Of a stretch of DNA of 64,000 nt, positions 24,689 to 37,497 are shown in pieces (the stretch's first letter is position 1; the number at the start of each line of letters is the position of its first letter). Under the pieces are notes generated by a model that was given only the letters and a program-made list of their open reading frames with translations, did no database searches and was not told where the DNA came from. The translations under genes and the position numbers were made by a program. Source of the stretch: Balanoglossus misakiensis (Eukaryota > Hemichordata). The stretch spans positions 12,648,001 through 12,712,000 of the forward strand of contig CM082580.2 in NCBI GenBank assembly GCA_040954595.2, read 5' to 3'.

Positions 24689-25379
24689 ATGCCCGAAATA
24701 AATACGCACAAACTCTGGTTAATAGGTGGCGTAGCGGCGTTTGCCGTTGTCTCTTCAGGCGTTCTGCTCTATAGGAGTTTACGAAAGAAGAAGAAATACG
24801 TAGAAGTCGGTAAATTGGAAAAAATCTACATCTATCCGGTCAAGTCCTGTCGTGGTATCGAACTGCAAAATGGAGATTGTACCCGACAAGGGATGAAGTA
24901 CAAGGCTCTGAAAGACAGGTTAGTGTGGATCATGGTCATGGAAAACTGTGAATGTATGGGTCGTGTCATTGACAGAACGAATCACAGTCCAATGCTTAAA
25001 AAGTGCACAGTCTCTGCACTGCTTGTAAGTTTGTTTTGAGTTTGACCTATCTGTCTCAAGTTCTGCTGCAACTGGAAGTTGCGGGTCGATCAATCGTAGA
25101 TCGATCATCGCGCCTCGCCGCGCCTGGCTATAGTAGTATCCTCCAGAAAATGTCAGCTGGTTTTGCGTGAGCAGAATGTTATCTTTGTCGTGTAACTCCC
25201 AGAAAGTTGGAATGTTCTCGGCAAATTTACCAATGGTACAATGTACATAGTTCATTGCGCGTCACTTCGGGTCAAAGGTCATTGAATGTGGGAGCCATAT
25301 CATGATGGTAACACCCAATTATAACCAGATAACCATGTGGGCAAACCTGATCAATCATAACATGGTGAGTAGTACTTTG

Positions 25380-25462
<83 letters not shown>

Positions 25463-27215
25463 TTCATCATCATCTGAAAGACGTGTTTTAAGTACCGAGT
25501 GTCTTTTGAAAGTACAATGTATATTTGTACTAAGTTATTTTAAAAGGTCAAGTTTTGGGGTAACTTTGTCCATTTTTGTCCACCTGTTGATGGAGGTGAT
25601 GTGTGATACACCTTGTGATTGATGCTAATTTTTGCGTTCTCTGTACAGACACTGGTTGGTTGTCAACGAGGAAGACCGATTCACGACAATTCGACAACAA
25701 CCACGTATGGTACTGATAACACCAAGCCTCTCTGAAGATGGCAATTATCTTTTGTTGGATGCTCCTGAGATGGTGACTCTGAAAGTCCCCATTGATGTCA
25801 AGGAAATCTCTGAAGATGAACAGAAAATTGTAGACACGAGGTAAAATTTATGCTGTAGAAACAAATGTATAGACTGTCGAGAATTTAGACTGTAATTCAA
25901 TCAAAGCAAGGAAGAACTGAATAACATTTTCACCAATAAACCTGGTCTGTATTCACAGGGTCTGGGGTCTGGGTATACAAGGTGTATATTGTGGACAAGA
26001 AGCTGAAGATTGGCTGTCGCAATACTTCCAGGCTCCTGGATATAAACTGATACACGCTGCGGCAGACATCAAACTGAGAGAGGTTTCAGATGCGGATCGG
26101 TCGAGAGCCAGACCAATAGCAAAGAGAGGTGATATTGTGAGTGTCTGGTAGTCTCAAATAGTACACTCCTGTCTTGTCAGTCTGTGTGTATTCATGTATA
26201 CTGGTATGTGTGTAAACATATGTATTGTGCGATATACCTTATGACTTACCTGTTTATACTATAGATGCATCCATATCCTTGTTTGTGGTGAGTAGTCTCA
26301 GATGTTTTTAGCCTCTTACATTCTCACACTTTTGTGAAAAATCAATTTTGTTCATAATTGTTGATGTTTGTTTTTTTTCAAGATGGCTTATCAAGATGAT
26401 GCCGCTTTTATGCTAATGAGTCAAGAGTCACTTGATGACTTAAACCAGAAACTAGACAAACCTGTTACCATGAGAAACTTTCGTCCGAATCTTGTTATGT
26501 CTGGGTCTCCAGCATTCCATGAGGTAAGCTAGTTTGCATTCGAAAAATGGACAACTTCAGAGTCTGTAAAACTTCATTTTGGTCAAGAAATATTTCAATT
26601 TGGCAGTGTGAAAACAGTCATGTCCTGAGATATCTTTGTATGGCAGAAATAACAAAAATGTGTCTTTTACAGGATAATTGGCAATTTATCAAAATTGGTG
26701 ATGTCGTCCTGCGCCATATGAAATGTGATGAAAGGTAAGCCACAGCTGTCACGTTATCTTCGAGTACGCCAAAGAATTTGTGAGCTATAATTTTTTTATA
26801 AAATAAACATTACACTGAGAATGTTAATAGCCCCTCTGACCCAATCAATAAATCTTCATGTTTATGAAACATTTCGTGATGGCTTTTTATTTTCCATTGA
26901 CTTTTATAGGTGCACGTTGACCACTGTTGACCCTGAGACTGGTATTCGCTCCGACTCTAGTGAACCTCTGAAAACACTGAAGACGTGAGTACATAGATAC
27001 ATCACAGGCATTTATGAGAACACATTACGAAACAGAAATAAACATGAATCAACAATTGTATTGACAATGTCTCCATTTTGTTTCACAGATATCGAAAGTG
27101 CAAGCCAGAGGATAAGCCCCTGTATAAAGAATCCCCATTGATGGGTGTCCATCTTGGCCTAGATGATGAAGGCCCTGTCTGTCTGGGCGATACGGTGTAT
27201 GCCGTGTGCCACTAG
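24689..27215 (+). CDS. MTARC1: Mitochondrial amidoxime-reducing component (MOSC-domain molybdoenzyme), seven exons
   Basis: Exons: 24689-24918, 25649-25840, 25959-26136, 26383-26523, 26673-26734, 26910-26984 and 27089-27215. Phases close to 334 residues, like human mARC proteins. The N-terminus has a hydrophobic anchor (LWLIGGVAAFAVVSSGVLLY) followed by RSLRKKKK, the outer-mitochondrial-membrane signal anchor of this family. The MOSC_N beta-barrel begins at LEKIYIYPVKSCRGIEL. The MOSC domain includes NFRPNLVMSG and RCTLTTVDPETG; Cys269 of that motif matches the family's molybdenum-binding cysteine. With cytochrome b5 and its reductase, mARC enzymes reduce N-hydroxylated compounds. A second in-frame ATG at 24632 would add 19 residues; I prefer 24689 because the anchor then sits at the N-terminus as in relatives. 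MTARC1 versus MTARC2 cannot be separated in an invertebrate, so the symbol marks the family. Confidence 0.95.
25381..25475. repeat. (TCA)n microsatellite in MARC intron 1
   Basis: About 30 uninterrupted TCA/ATC units, with one variant (TTC) near the 3' end, in the first MARC intron. It creates a spurious poly-Ser ORF. Confidence 0.95.
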
Positions 27216-28360
27216 AGGGCGCTGCACTCCACAATCAGTGGTAGCTGATATTTACGCACGAAGATGATAGAAACTGGTATATACATGTACTGATTTTGAA
27301 GCACAATAATTGGGGACGAAGGTCATTATGGAGCAGGCAAGGGAAAAACTTCTATTTTGTGAATTATTGCACCGAGAGTTGCTGGTAAATTGTGGAAAAG
27401 TGGGCTGATGCAGGTATTGTCCATCAACTTCAACTTCACTTCCTTGAAGAAAATTTAATTCTAACAAAAACTCATTAATATGTACATTAATCACATTATA
27501 ATGTGTAAAATCATATTTAATATCAAATGCTTTTCACAGGGATTCCAATCATGAACTTGTGCACTCGACCACAAAATTGTAATTAACTTACATGTATCAG
27601 CAAAATCAGAAAATAACTTCATTGGAAGAGAGAATATTACTGTGGGTTGACATTGTCTTTGAAAAGAATAGATGCATTGTATACCACTTGCTGTGAGTAT
27701 CAACTTGATAATGTTACCCTGTACAGTATCCGGAAATGTTGCCTCCAAGATTTACATTGGATTTGCATATTGTCTTGAAGTTCTCAGTTTTGCATGCCTC
27801 TCTATAAAGTCTGCTTGAGTTGGAATTCTGCAGCGCGTTACTCTTGAACTTGTTCCCGCGCGCAGGGTTTGTGCTGTCCGGGCGAGAGTGGTGGAGAGAA
27901 GACCAAGTTGTGCGTGCATTCGACCGATGGTGATATGTTCGTCTCCACTGCCTATGAAAAATGAGATGAAGAGACTGGTGTGAAAGACAATGAAATTTGC
28001 GGTTGGTGGCGAAACGATGGAGTACTCTTTGAACAGTCAAAGAGACTGTCCACGTGTAAAACGAGATGCTGCCCCTTCGCACAGATGTTGGATAAAAGTT
28101 ACGTACCGTCAAGCACTGAGCTCAACATCTGTGTGTTGGCGATTATCAGTCATAGCTCCGTTAGCTATTCGGATGCCCCTGCGATGTAGAGAAAAGAGCT
28201 TCGTATAAAAAAACAACAACAATCATATCATAGCAGACGAGTGCATCATACCACTTCTTTTTCAGCAAACTAATAGTATCGCCCAAGTGTATTACGTGAC
28301 TGAGTCGGCCAATAGCATGGTCGACCTGTCAACCGGCCGGCGTATATACCCTTACAACTG
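27216..28360. other. Convergent 3' region between MARC and GABA-B receptor genes
   Basis: Both flanking genes end here. It should contain both 3' UTRs, but no canonical AATAAA stood out on either strand. A GC-richer patch occurs at about 27830-28080. The short ORFs resemble nothing known. Confidence 0.4.
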
Positions 28361-31300
28361 TTATAAAATACCTGCTTCTTGTGTCGAATCGCCGTCCTCT
28401 GCATCGGACAATATGGCTGTCTCGCGTAACGTCCTCAGTAAAGGCAGCAACTGTTCTAGGAAAATTTCCCTTTCCAAACTCTGGCTGCTTATGCTGTTCA
28501 CAGTGTCCGTAGCTCCCAGGGTACCTTGCGCAGAATCGACCCGTATTTTGCAGTTCGGAACATTCTTTGCGTCGCTTGTCATTCCGGGAATGTATTCCTC
28601 CACATTTCTTTGAAGTTTTGGAGAGTTCACGATTCCAATGAAATGGCCAGGTCCGATGTTATTCTTTTCAGACATGGCGTCCGTATCTGTATGATTGAGA
28701 CAGGTTGGTTAATTTGTGGTTCTGGGAGTTCGAAAGCAATCAGCATTTAAATTAGTTGCATACTGTACTGAGTAATTGCAATGCAACCCACCGAAAACAG
28801 TGATTGGAATGTGATTTTCGCCAAGCATTGTTACTTCATCATCACACACGCCAGAGTCATCCGGTTTGAGTTTTTCTAGTAGCAATGAAATTTGGCTGTC
28901 TTTCTGGAAAGTAATTTAATAAACACTCAGAATTACACGGTTATAATTGCATTATGATAGAAAATGTAATAACAATTAAGGTGGAAAATTAGTCAATTAA
29001 CCTATGAGAGACATAGAGGAGGGTAGACAAACAGGCAGACATAGCTAGATTCTCTTCGCTCTTGATAACTTCGTTAAGATTCTTACCTCGGCTAGAATTC
29101 GACTAAGTTCAACGTTTTCGGCTTTTAATTGTTGAAATTTCACAGAGAATCCCACGTTGCAAACAGCTGCAGGAATTCTGTAGCTGGTTTTTGTGTTCGT
29201 GCATCGAATTTTCCTGTCTTCTCCACGAGGATCTCTCCGCAGTTGAAGCAACTTGCATTGTGGGTAAAAAAAAAGTTGTATGAGAGACATTGCAGATAAA
29301 AACTGCTGAAGGAAGTTGACGATTATAGGCCTATATTTCTTTGTTTTTAGCCGCTTCAAAAGATCTTTGAAACTCGCCTACCTTTGGAATGAAAACAAGG
29401 CACAATGTAATTGTCGTACAAAAGAGAATGAAGAGCGCCAAGAGGCCGAATGATGCATCCGGGTTGTTTGGCATGAAGAACGACAAAGCAGCACCGGCCG
29501 TACACATGACCACAACGTTGTAGACGCTCATCCCGATGTATTTACTGTCGTTGAGGGCGGGTATACTGACACGCCGGGTCTCCCAGGCCAGGAAGCATCC
29601 GAACACCTGTCATGGAAATCAGAAGTGGTGATGAATTGTCACATTCCGAGCCCCAGGATGGTGGGAAACAGGCTTCCAATTAACACAACATATTACACGA
29701 GCCAACCGCAAAACGTCGAACTATTAAAACGCAATCACCACATCAGTTATATATTTTGTTCATTTGACATGAGAAGTCATCATAGCAACAACAACAAAAA
29801 AACTTAGTCTACAGTCATATTGCGCTGCCATTATAGTAACCGTACTTACCAACAAGATACCCTTATATACATAGATCACAGATAACCACACCGTCATTCG
29901 TTCACTTTTACAATTCTGCATTATGGGTATTATGCTAATGTCTCTTCCCCTTTGGTCTGGCTGCAAACACAAAGGAAAAAGAACTTGATATATAATCACA
30001 AAAACTTGACTTTCCGGTTCCTTTGCAAACTGTGTTCGTGTGGCAAACATTGTGTCAGGATGCAAAGATTCGTTTGAGATGAATTGAACGATTTTCATAC
30101 ATCGTACGTCTGATTTTTACATAAGATCCTTCCCGTGCAGTTTACCTGCGTAGGAATAAAGGATAGAGCAGATTTGCCGCAGAGGGCACACAACTCACCT
30201 GAGGTGCGCCATACATTTCAAGCCTTTTCAAAGGGTCGCTGATCCCCCACGAGATGAGGATTAACAAATCAACAAACACGAGAGTGCCAACGATACCAAA
30301 CAATTTACTATCCTTTATGGTCTGTATTTAAAACAAAACAATGAAAGTTTCAGAGGCTGAACTCATTTTAGGTAGACGATCACAAACATTTTCGATAAAC
30401 ACAAATACGGGAACGGCTGCGTTCGTGATAAGACAATCATAATTCGCTTCACCCACCTTCTTCTTCAAGCTGATATTTGTGAATATACTGTGTACCCGCC
30501 ACGTTTTGGCAAACATTGCCCCATACGCCAGAGTAAATCCCATCGCCAATAACCACGCCCGAAGCTGTGGAATGGGTGAAAAAAAATTAATACGACTAGT
30601 GACTTCAAAAAGATGCACTCAAATCGAAGTTGATAAAGGCATAGACAATTTAGCACGCGGTCTGGTGTTTTTTTTTCAACACGGGCTTTTGTTGAGTTGT
30701 AGCCATATAGGTCTACGTACCGCACAGACGACGTCAAAATTGTTCTGCGATAGGTACCGTCCGTCCAGTCCAAGGAAAAATATAGCCGCGTAACAGAGTA
30801 TAGCGCCTGCTATGATCAGATTGTTTATGTAGGGACTGGACATCTTGATGTACCTACATGGCAAAAAAAAAACATAAATAATTTTTGTCAGTACCAGAAA
30901 ATATGTCACGGAAGTCTCCACATGTTTATGCACATGCGCATGGTGTGAGTTGAGGTGTGGACCGAGCTCATATATTCCAATAAAAACCAAACCACATTCA
31001 TTACTCATTGCAAAAATACTAAATCAAAAGTGTGTTTCTTAGCGTCTTTTGCTTACATGTCATAAATCAAATATGAACCGAGATTGCGATATTCGAGACA
31101 TGTCTCCAACCACGTGATCCTTGACATATGAAACAGCATATTTTAAACGGGGGGGTTCAAATTTCTCCCGAGTGTCACCAGGGTATCTATACCTGTGGTT
31201 TCGAAATCGCATGTTGAAGAATAGGAAGAGCAGCGCCAGCATGATCCCCACATAACTCAGACTGCAGAGAAGGATGTACATCACCAAGGAAACCCCGTGA

Positions 31301-34300
31301 CGGACATGACGTAGGATTGGACGATCCTTTGGAGGAGAGCCACCTGGATAAACAAACAAACATACACCAATGCGTGCCAGTGTCACCCATTCTAGATGTC
31401 ATGATACTTTGGTATTGACTGTAAGCCTTGCTGTATACACATACGTTGTTTTATACAACTAATCGAGAAAGTCGCCCTCTGTCAGCAAAAAAACTAACTC
31501 TTGGATTACTTGGCGAATCGCTTGGGATGGTCTAGGCGAAGATTTTCTTGGCGTCCGCATCTGATCCACGCTAAGCCCTGGCCTTGACTTGGTGCCTTCG
31601 AATCAAATTCATTTTGTCGAAAATTGCCATGTGTATGCATATTATCAACGAGTTCATGATGATTCAAAGGGAGAAGAAGGGAACAGTTACAATAAGACCA
31701 CCCGTGTGCGTACATAGCGGAAAAGTTGTTTTAAACTAACATTCATTTAATAACAACAACCATAACAGATGGTTTAATTACCTTGCCAGAAAATCCGGTG
31801 CTCTGATAGGTTAATGGCGTCATCGAAAGCATAGTATTCCCCAATCTCCACTGACTTGTCGTCTGCGCGGAATTAAGAAAAATGAAGTAATGTAATTTTG
31901 CCGGCATTTGTGATAATAAAAAATGACACAGAGGACTAAAGTCGACAATGCGCTTGTTATTAATAAAGTAATGACATTTCAGTGGAGTTAAAAAGGTTAT
32001 GAATTTCATTATCTCCAAGGATAAAAGTCACGAGATAATTAAAATGCAAAACTGAGCTGATTGTCGGTGTGACGCCGAGAAAAAAATTGCCATAATTATC
32101 ACGGTGTCGTCGTGAAGTACAAAAGTCACACATTCTGTTCAAGGAAACTTAATTTCTTTTTGATAATCAAAGTGCCAACAAGAATCTGAAATGAACAGAC
32201 GTGTTAAGTTCAAAGTAACCGAATCGGGTATAATTTGCGTTTCTATAGGGAAAATTAGGCTTCTGGTTTTTTTTTTGCCATCATGGCATCAAACGATATT
32301 AGGAAACGTCGTCAACTCGTTTTAATTTTCAAGCCGGTTTCTGAAACGCAGGTAAAACGTTTATTCAGAACCGTATTCTGCGCGCGCAGGATCGATGACC
32401 AGGTCTATACATTTGTTTTACAAAGATAACATTTCACGTACAAAGATGAAAACTCATCCCAACGGATAACAGTCCGGCATCTTACAAGGCGATGGAATTA
32501 CAAATATTTGCGCCGAACTTAATTAATGATCTAGACTTTCGTCAATGTCCAATCGGCAAGCTTTGATAATTTTGCCTGCGTGCGATCTCCATTAAACTTC
32601 ATCCACAAGCAAATAAATCGCTAATTGGATTTCGGAATCTTGATGATACGGATATCTCGGTAAAAACACACCTTGGAATTGTCTTAGCAGAATCGTTCCC
32701 AGACGATCTCCGTTTCCATTAAATCTTAGAGGTCCCTGTAGCGAGAAGAAGACATTCCAATTTAGACTAAATAAATCAGTCATTATCAAGTGATTAAAGG
32801 TAAATTAGCTGGATCTCCCGGATTCTGTATCAAAATATCGTTTCCATTTCAATGTCACCCTATAGCTATTCCTACTTTGAGCAACGTGTATACAAGAAAT
32901 GTAAGTGATACAAAACCGCCATCCTTTTCCCGATGTGTCTATAACTTCATCTGACATTGAGGAAATGAAACAAAACTGCTTCATGTGAGTGTATTTTTCT
33001 GTAATCATTTAACCGTATCGGAACAGACTATGATGAATGATTGTAAACGCATCACGGTCAGATCCCGTTCTGCTAACTGTTCAAGGGTGAATAGACAATT
33101 ATTTCTGAGAAATTATAAGTAGACCCCTTTCTCGGCGAAACGCGTTAATTCCGTGATTATGCCGATTTGCATTGACCCCAAGAGGTCAAAATAACGCTTC
33201 ACCGCGAAAAGGGAACATAACTCATGAGTCTTAGAAGCTGCTCTCAGCAGCTGTACCGTGGACTCGTTAACATGCATTGCTGAAAATGCAAGATTGATGT
33301 ACGTCAATTCTTCACGGGGAAAGTTAATGTATGGTTGAGAGACATTTGAGTATGTTTAGATTTTTGTATATAGAGACTTAACGATTGTGGAGAGTCTCTC
33401 AGGCATGTCTAAACATTCCTAGAACGTGGCACACGCACAAACCTACCAATAACTTCAGCCACTGTTCACGTACAGAGTGCAAGCCACTTTTACGCACTAC
33501 ATGTACTGTGTTTGAGATAAAATCCAACATAGTTACCATGCATGCAGCCGCCATTTTCTTTTTTTTCGTGTTCAGGCATTGCGAATGCCTGGTTTAGCTT
33601 TTTCAAATGTGAGTACCAGGCAGAAAATTATCTATTGAATTATGCAGGGTTTTCTTTTTTGTAACACAACTCGAGATGGCGGACTGAAACTTCCTCATCG
33701 ACGACTTTTTACGCTCGGTTTCAATGCATACCGTTACTCCTGTGAAATCTGTTTCATTCATTGCGTCCTTGAAGAGATCAAAAACCATTTCGTTTTCGTA
33801 CTTGAAGTCTAACAACAATGATATGTTGTCGATTTTCTCCGCCACTCTGTGCAGAGCTGTTGCGATGACCCAAACACTGTCATACGCGTAACTGTGTAGA
33901 GAGTGGTACGCCTCTCTTCTGACGTCATCGTATTGTCGTTTGTACTCCTCCGCACTCTGAAATGAAAGAAAATCTGTCATTGTCACCTTTTCTCTCGGTA
34001 GCTCTGTGCACCGCATTGGCGACGCTGGCTTAGAGATACCGTGTCCGGGAACATTGCTGTTCACCGTGTGTGGTTAGGGTGTCCTCTTCAAAGGAGGCAT
34101 ACACGTTCTAACACTTTGCATTAAGTTGTATTACTGCGTTCTATTCCGAAACGTGGGGACACCGTTGTTTTCTTGTAGTCATCAAATACGATGTAAATCA
34201 CTTCGATAGATGTGGGACCATGTAGACGGACACGCAGGACAGAAATGTGATAAATCTGTGAACAATTGACATTATCAAGACAACCGGACTATTTTACCAT

Positions 34301-37300
34301 CTGTCTCGTGATACAACTTGGAAGATAACGGATAACCATGATAACTCTTGCAGTGATCCGCTGATAATTGATGTGTCGATTTCGGATCCAGGGCATCAAT
34401 AACTGCCAGAGAGTTTTAAAGAATTTCAAATCGAGATTGCTGCTATCTCTGGTCATATCAGCCGTGATTTATGTCTGTGCACGTTAAATTCTGAGTTGCT
34501 ACTCACGAAGCCGGAGATTGTGCTGTCGTGACTGGTGCTCAGATGCAGCAAGCCGGTTGCTAGGAAACCAGCGGCCGCCTCCACCATTTCATCCACGGAG
34601 CATGCGGTCAGCGCCGGTCCGGGGCTGTTCCACCAGTCGTCCTTCGACCACCCGGTCAGAATCCACACGTATTTGTTGCCGAATAACCCTTGTTTGTATA
34701 CCTGTAATAAAACATTGATCAGAGAAATCCTAGTGTGATGATGGTCGCAGCCGTACCACAGCCGAGATATATAGTCATTGATCTGTCTCTTGTGTCAGAA
34801 ATCAATGAATAATTTATTTGAATGGCTGGCGTATACCTGAACGTTTTTTGCAACGACGCTGTTCACAGCTTGTTTATATTCGGTGTAAAGTGGGACAGCG
34901 CTGTTCTGACGAAAAGTCATGGGCGCGGTTGAGCGACCTCCGCTGACCTGGGCCGCTAATCACGTGACCTGTAGGGTCGACGCTGGGGCCAGTCGAGGCG
35001 TAATTAAAAAAAACGAAAGAGATAAATGAAAGATCACCTGGCAGAATACAAGCGGTGCCACCTCTTCGTCGAAGAATCCTAGGATAATCCGCACTCCAGA
35101 CTCCTGTAAACAAACAGAGTATGTACTGCTTAAGTGAAATTGGAACGGACACCAATGAACTGACAGTCAATAGCAAGATAACTGTTTCATATACATGAAC
35201 TGTGAAATGAGAAACGTGGACTTCGTACAAACAAGATGATTTTACTCGACCTTAATGCTTATTTATTACTTTGGCTACTCGTCGACTTGACCTCACTTGC
35301 CTACAGACACCGGAGAAATAATTGACTCAAAGTGGAGGATTTGAAGTGAACATTACGTGTGTCTGTTACCTTAATTTTCTGCAACGCATCCGTTGGATCT
35401 TCGTCGAAAGTTGTCACTTGCACGAGTTTGACCTTGGTGTTTTGGATCAGGGTGGACAGTTTGCTGTGTGCCTTTTTACGAAAAAATACAACATTCTTAG
35501 CCGCAATACTGACAATGCATGAAGGAACTGACTGAACAGCATGCTATGAGTTAAACTGAATGTTATCCTATCCTATCTGTCTCTCTCACATACATAATTT
35601 TATCACTCAGCTTTAAATTAGTCACCCTCCAATTCCCCGCTCACCTCGACAAAATTCGGAGAGTTTTGGTGTATGCTTGCGATGCGAGTCCAGTTGAAAT
35701 AATCAAGTAGCTTTAATTTGGCAGGATTGAAGTCGGCTTTTGACGGAACTGTTCGGAAAAACGTCGGATACTTCTCCTGTTCGGACAAAAACGGCTCTGT
35801 ATTTGCAAATGAGATCTGTAAGAGACATACCAAATGAAACGTCAGTATGTGAACTTTAGAAATAAACAGGATTGAAACTAATTTGTGATAATAAGAATAT
35901 AAAAATAGCCTGAAAATAGATTTTGTTTTATTATATTATAATTATTATATTATACTATTATAATATATCATTGTTCTACGTCGCTACTCCTCTCGCCGTT
36001 CTATATAGCGAGAGAGACTTCAGTCTAGAAAGCAATAAGCGACAGTACACCACACAGATACATGTACACCATGTTTGCCTAGAGTCTGTGTATATCATTC
36101 GAACATCGGGCGATTTCAGCAAACCAATGACAATATTTGCCTACTGCTGCAAACATATCAGAAGTTATGGTTATTGTCCTTTTCATCACGCGAGAGAGAG
36201 GTTTCTCTGCATTTTATCGTCTCATTGTCCGTCACTTCATTTCCTTGCGTCGTATAGATTTCATGAAACTCAGTTTACGTAACGTTCTAGGATATCTTTC
36301 AATATCTGAAAAACGTGCGGTTTCAATAACCGACATCTGGCCGTCTGTGGATATTAAATTTCTTACTCAGAACCTAATAGGCTGCTCGCCCATGTTTCAA
36401 TATTTAGTTACAGCTAGCCTGCGACAATTCACTATAGAACAGTTTTTTATTTAATATTCTGATACAAAACTCCTTTGAGCCGTAAAAACAAAGTCGGTGG
36501 GTTTTGATTTGTCATTACAATGGTGTTAGCTAAATGCCGTTTGATTTTGAAACAAAATACCTACGTAGGAAGAAATACTACCGCCATATCGATCGACCGA
36601 GTTGACAGTACCGGCTTGCGTGATCAGTTGGGTAAATGTTTATCGGTTACGTTTAATAACTGACATCGCCGCAACTCGGCAACTCGCATGTACCATTCGT
36701 TCAGATCGACTCGATGCTTTCTTACGTACCTGCGTCAGTTTCCACAAACTTACAGTTTCCGCAATGGGGGCGGTGACGTTGGAGCAAATTCCGCCGAAAA
36801 CGGCCAATTTCGGTGGTCCCGTTGCCATGGCGTCAAAGAAAGCCTTCGTGCCGACCGCCATGTCACACTGAAATATAAAATATTGATTTTTGTTATTTGA
36901 GGAAATTGTTCCAAGTTAGAATGAACTCAATGTCTACTGAATCGAAGGAGTTGTGAAATATCTGTTTGGTTACTGACTGGCATGTCTGTATGTCTATACG
37001 TGCTTCTGTCTTCACTACACTATACTAGAACTGTATGTGCTGATAATGATTCTTGACAGCGCTAACATACACTATAATAGTGGGGCTTGTCTTTCAGCAG
37101 TAACAAATGTTTCAGGGCTGCAATTGCAAGTACTTACAGCAATAGGCCAATACGATAAAAGTAACTCGATAAACGTGGAGGTATAGAGTAGCATTTTATT
37201 CATGATATAACCCTCCACAAAACGAAGCCGATTTTCTCAATGGAATGGTTCAAACACTATTTAATATTATCGTCACCAGGGGAAATTCGACAATATAACA

Positions 37301-37460
37301 TTTGTCAGAAATAAGACTCCATTCAGTGTCGTGGGAGCTGTAGAGGAACATAAGGAAATATAACCATGTTTGATTTATAGTAATTCTATTAACGTACGTT
37401 AATTGATCGACATTTATTCGAATCCAATCTTTCTCTGAGTATCTGGCTTTGACTGTCTTT

Positions 37461-37497
<37 letters not shown>

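Noticed and set aside
25381-25475. Regular ATC repeats that could be mistaken for a CRISPR-like array or a poly-Ser protein
   Set aside because: A trinucleotide microsatellite with no spacers, inside a MARC intron.
34840-34905. Minus-strand stretch [20 protein letters not shown] followed by GTATAC, resembling an extra receptor exon
   Set aside because: It would need phase 2 on entry while the flanking exons join in phase 0, and the exons at 35038-35103 and 34507-34701 already align to the family without a gap.
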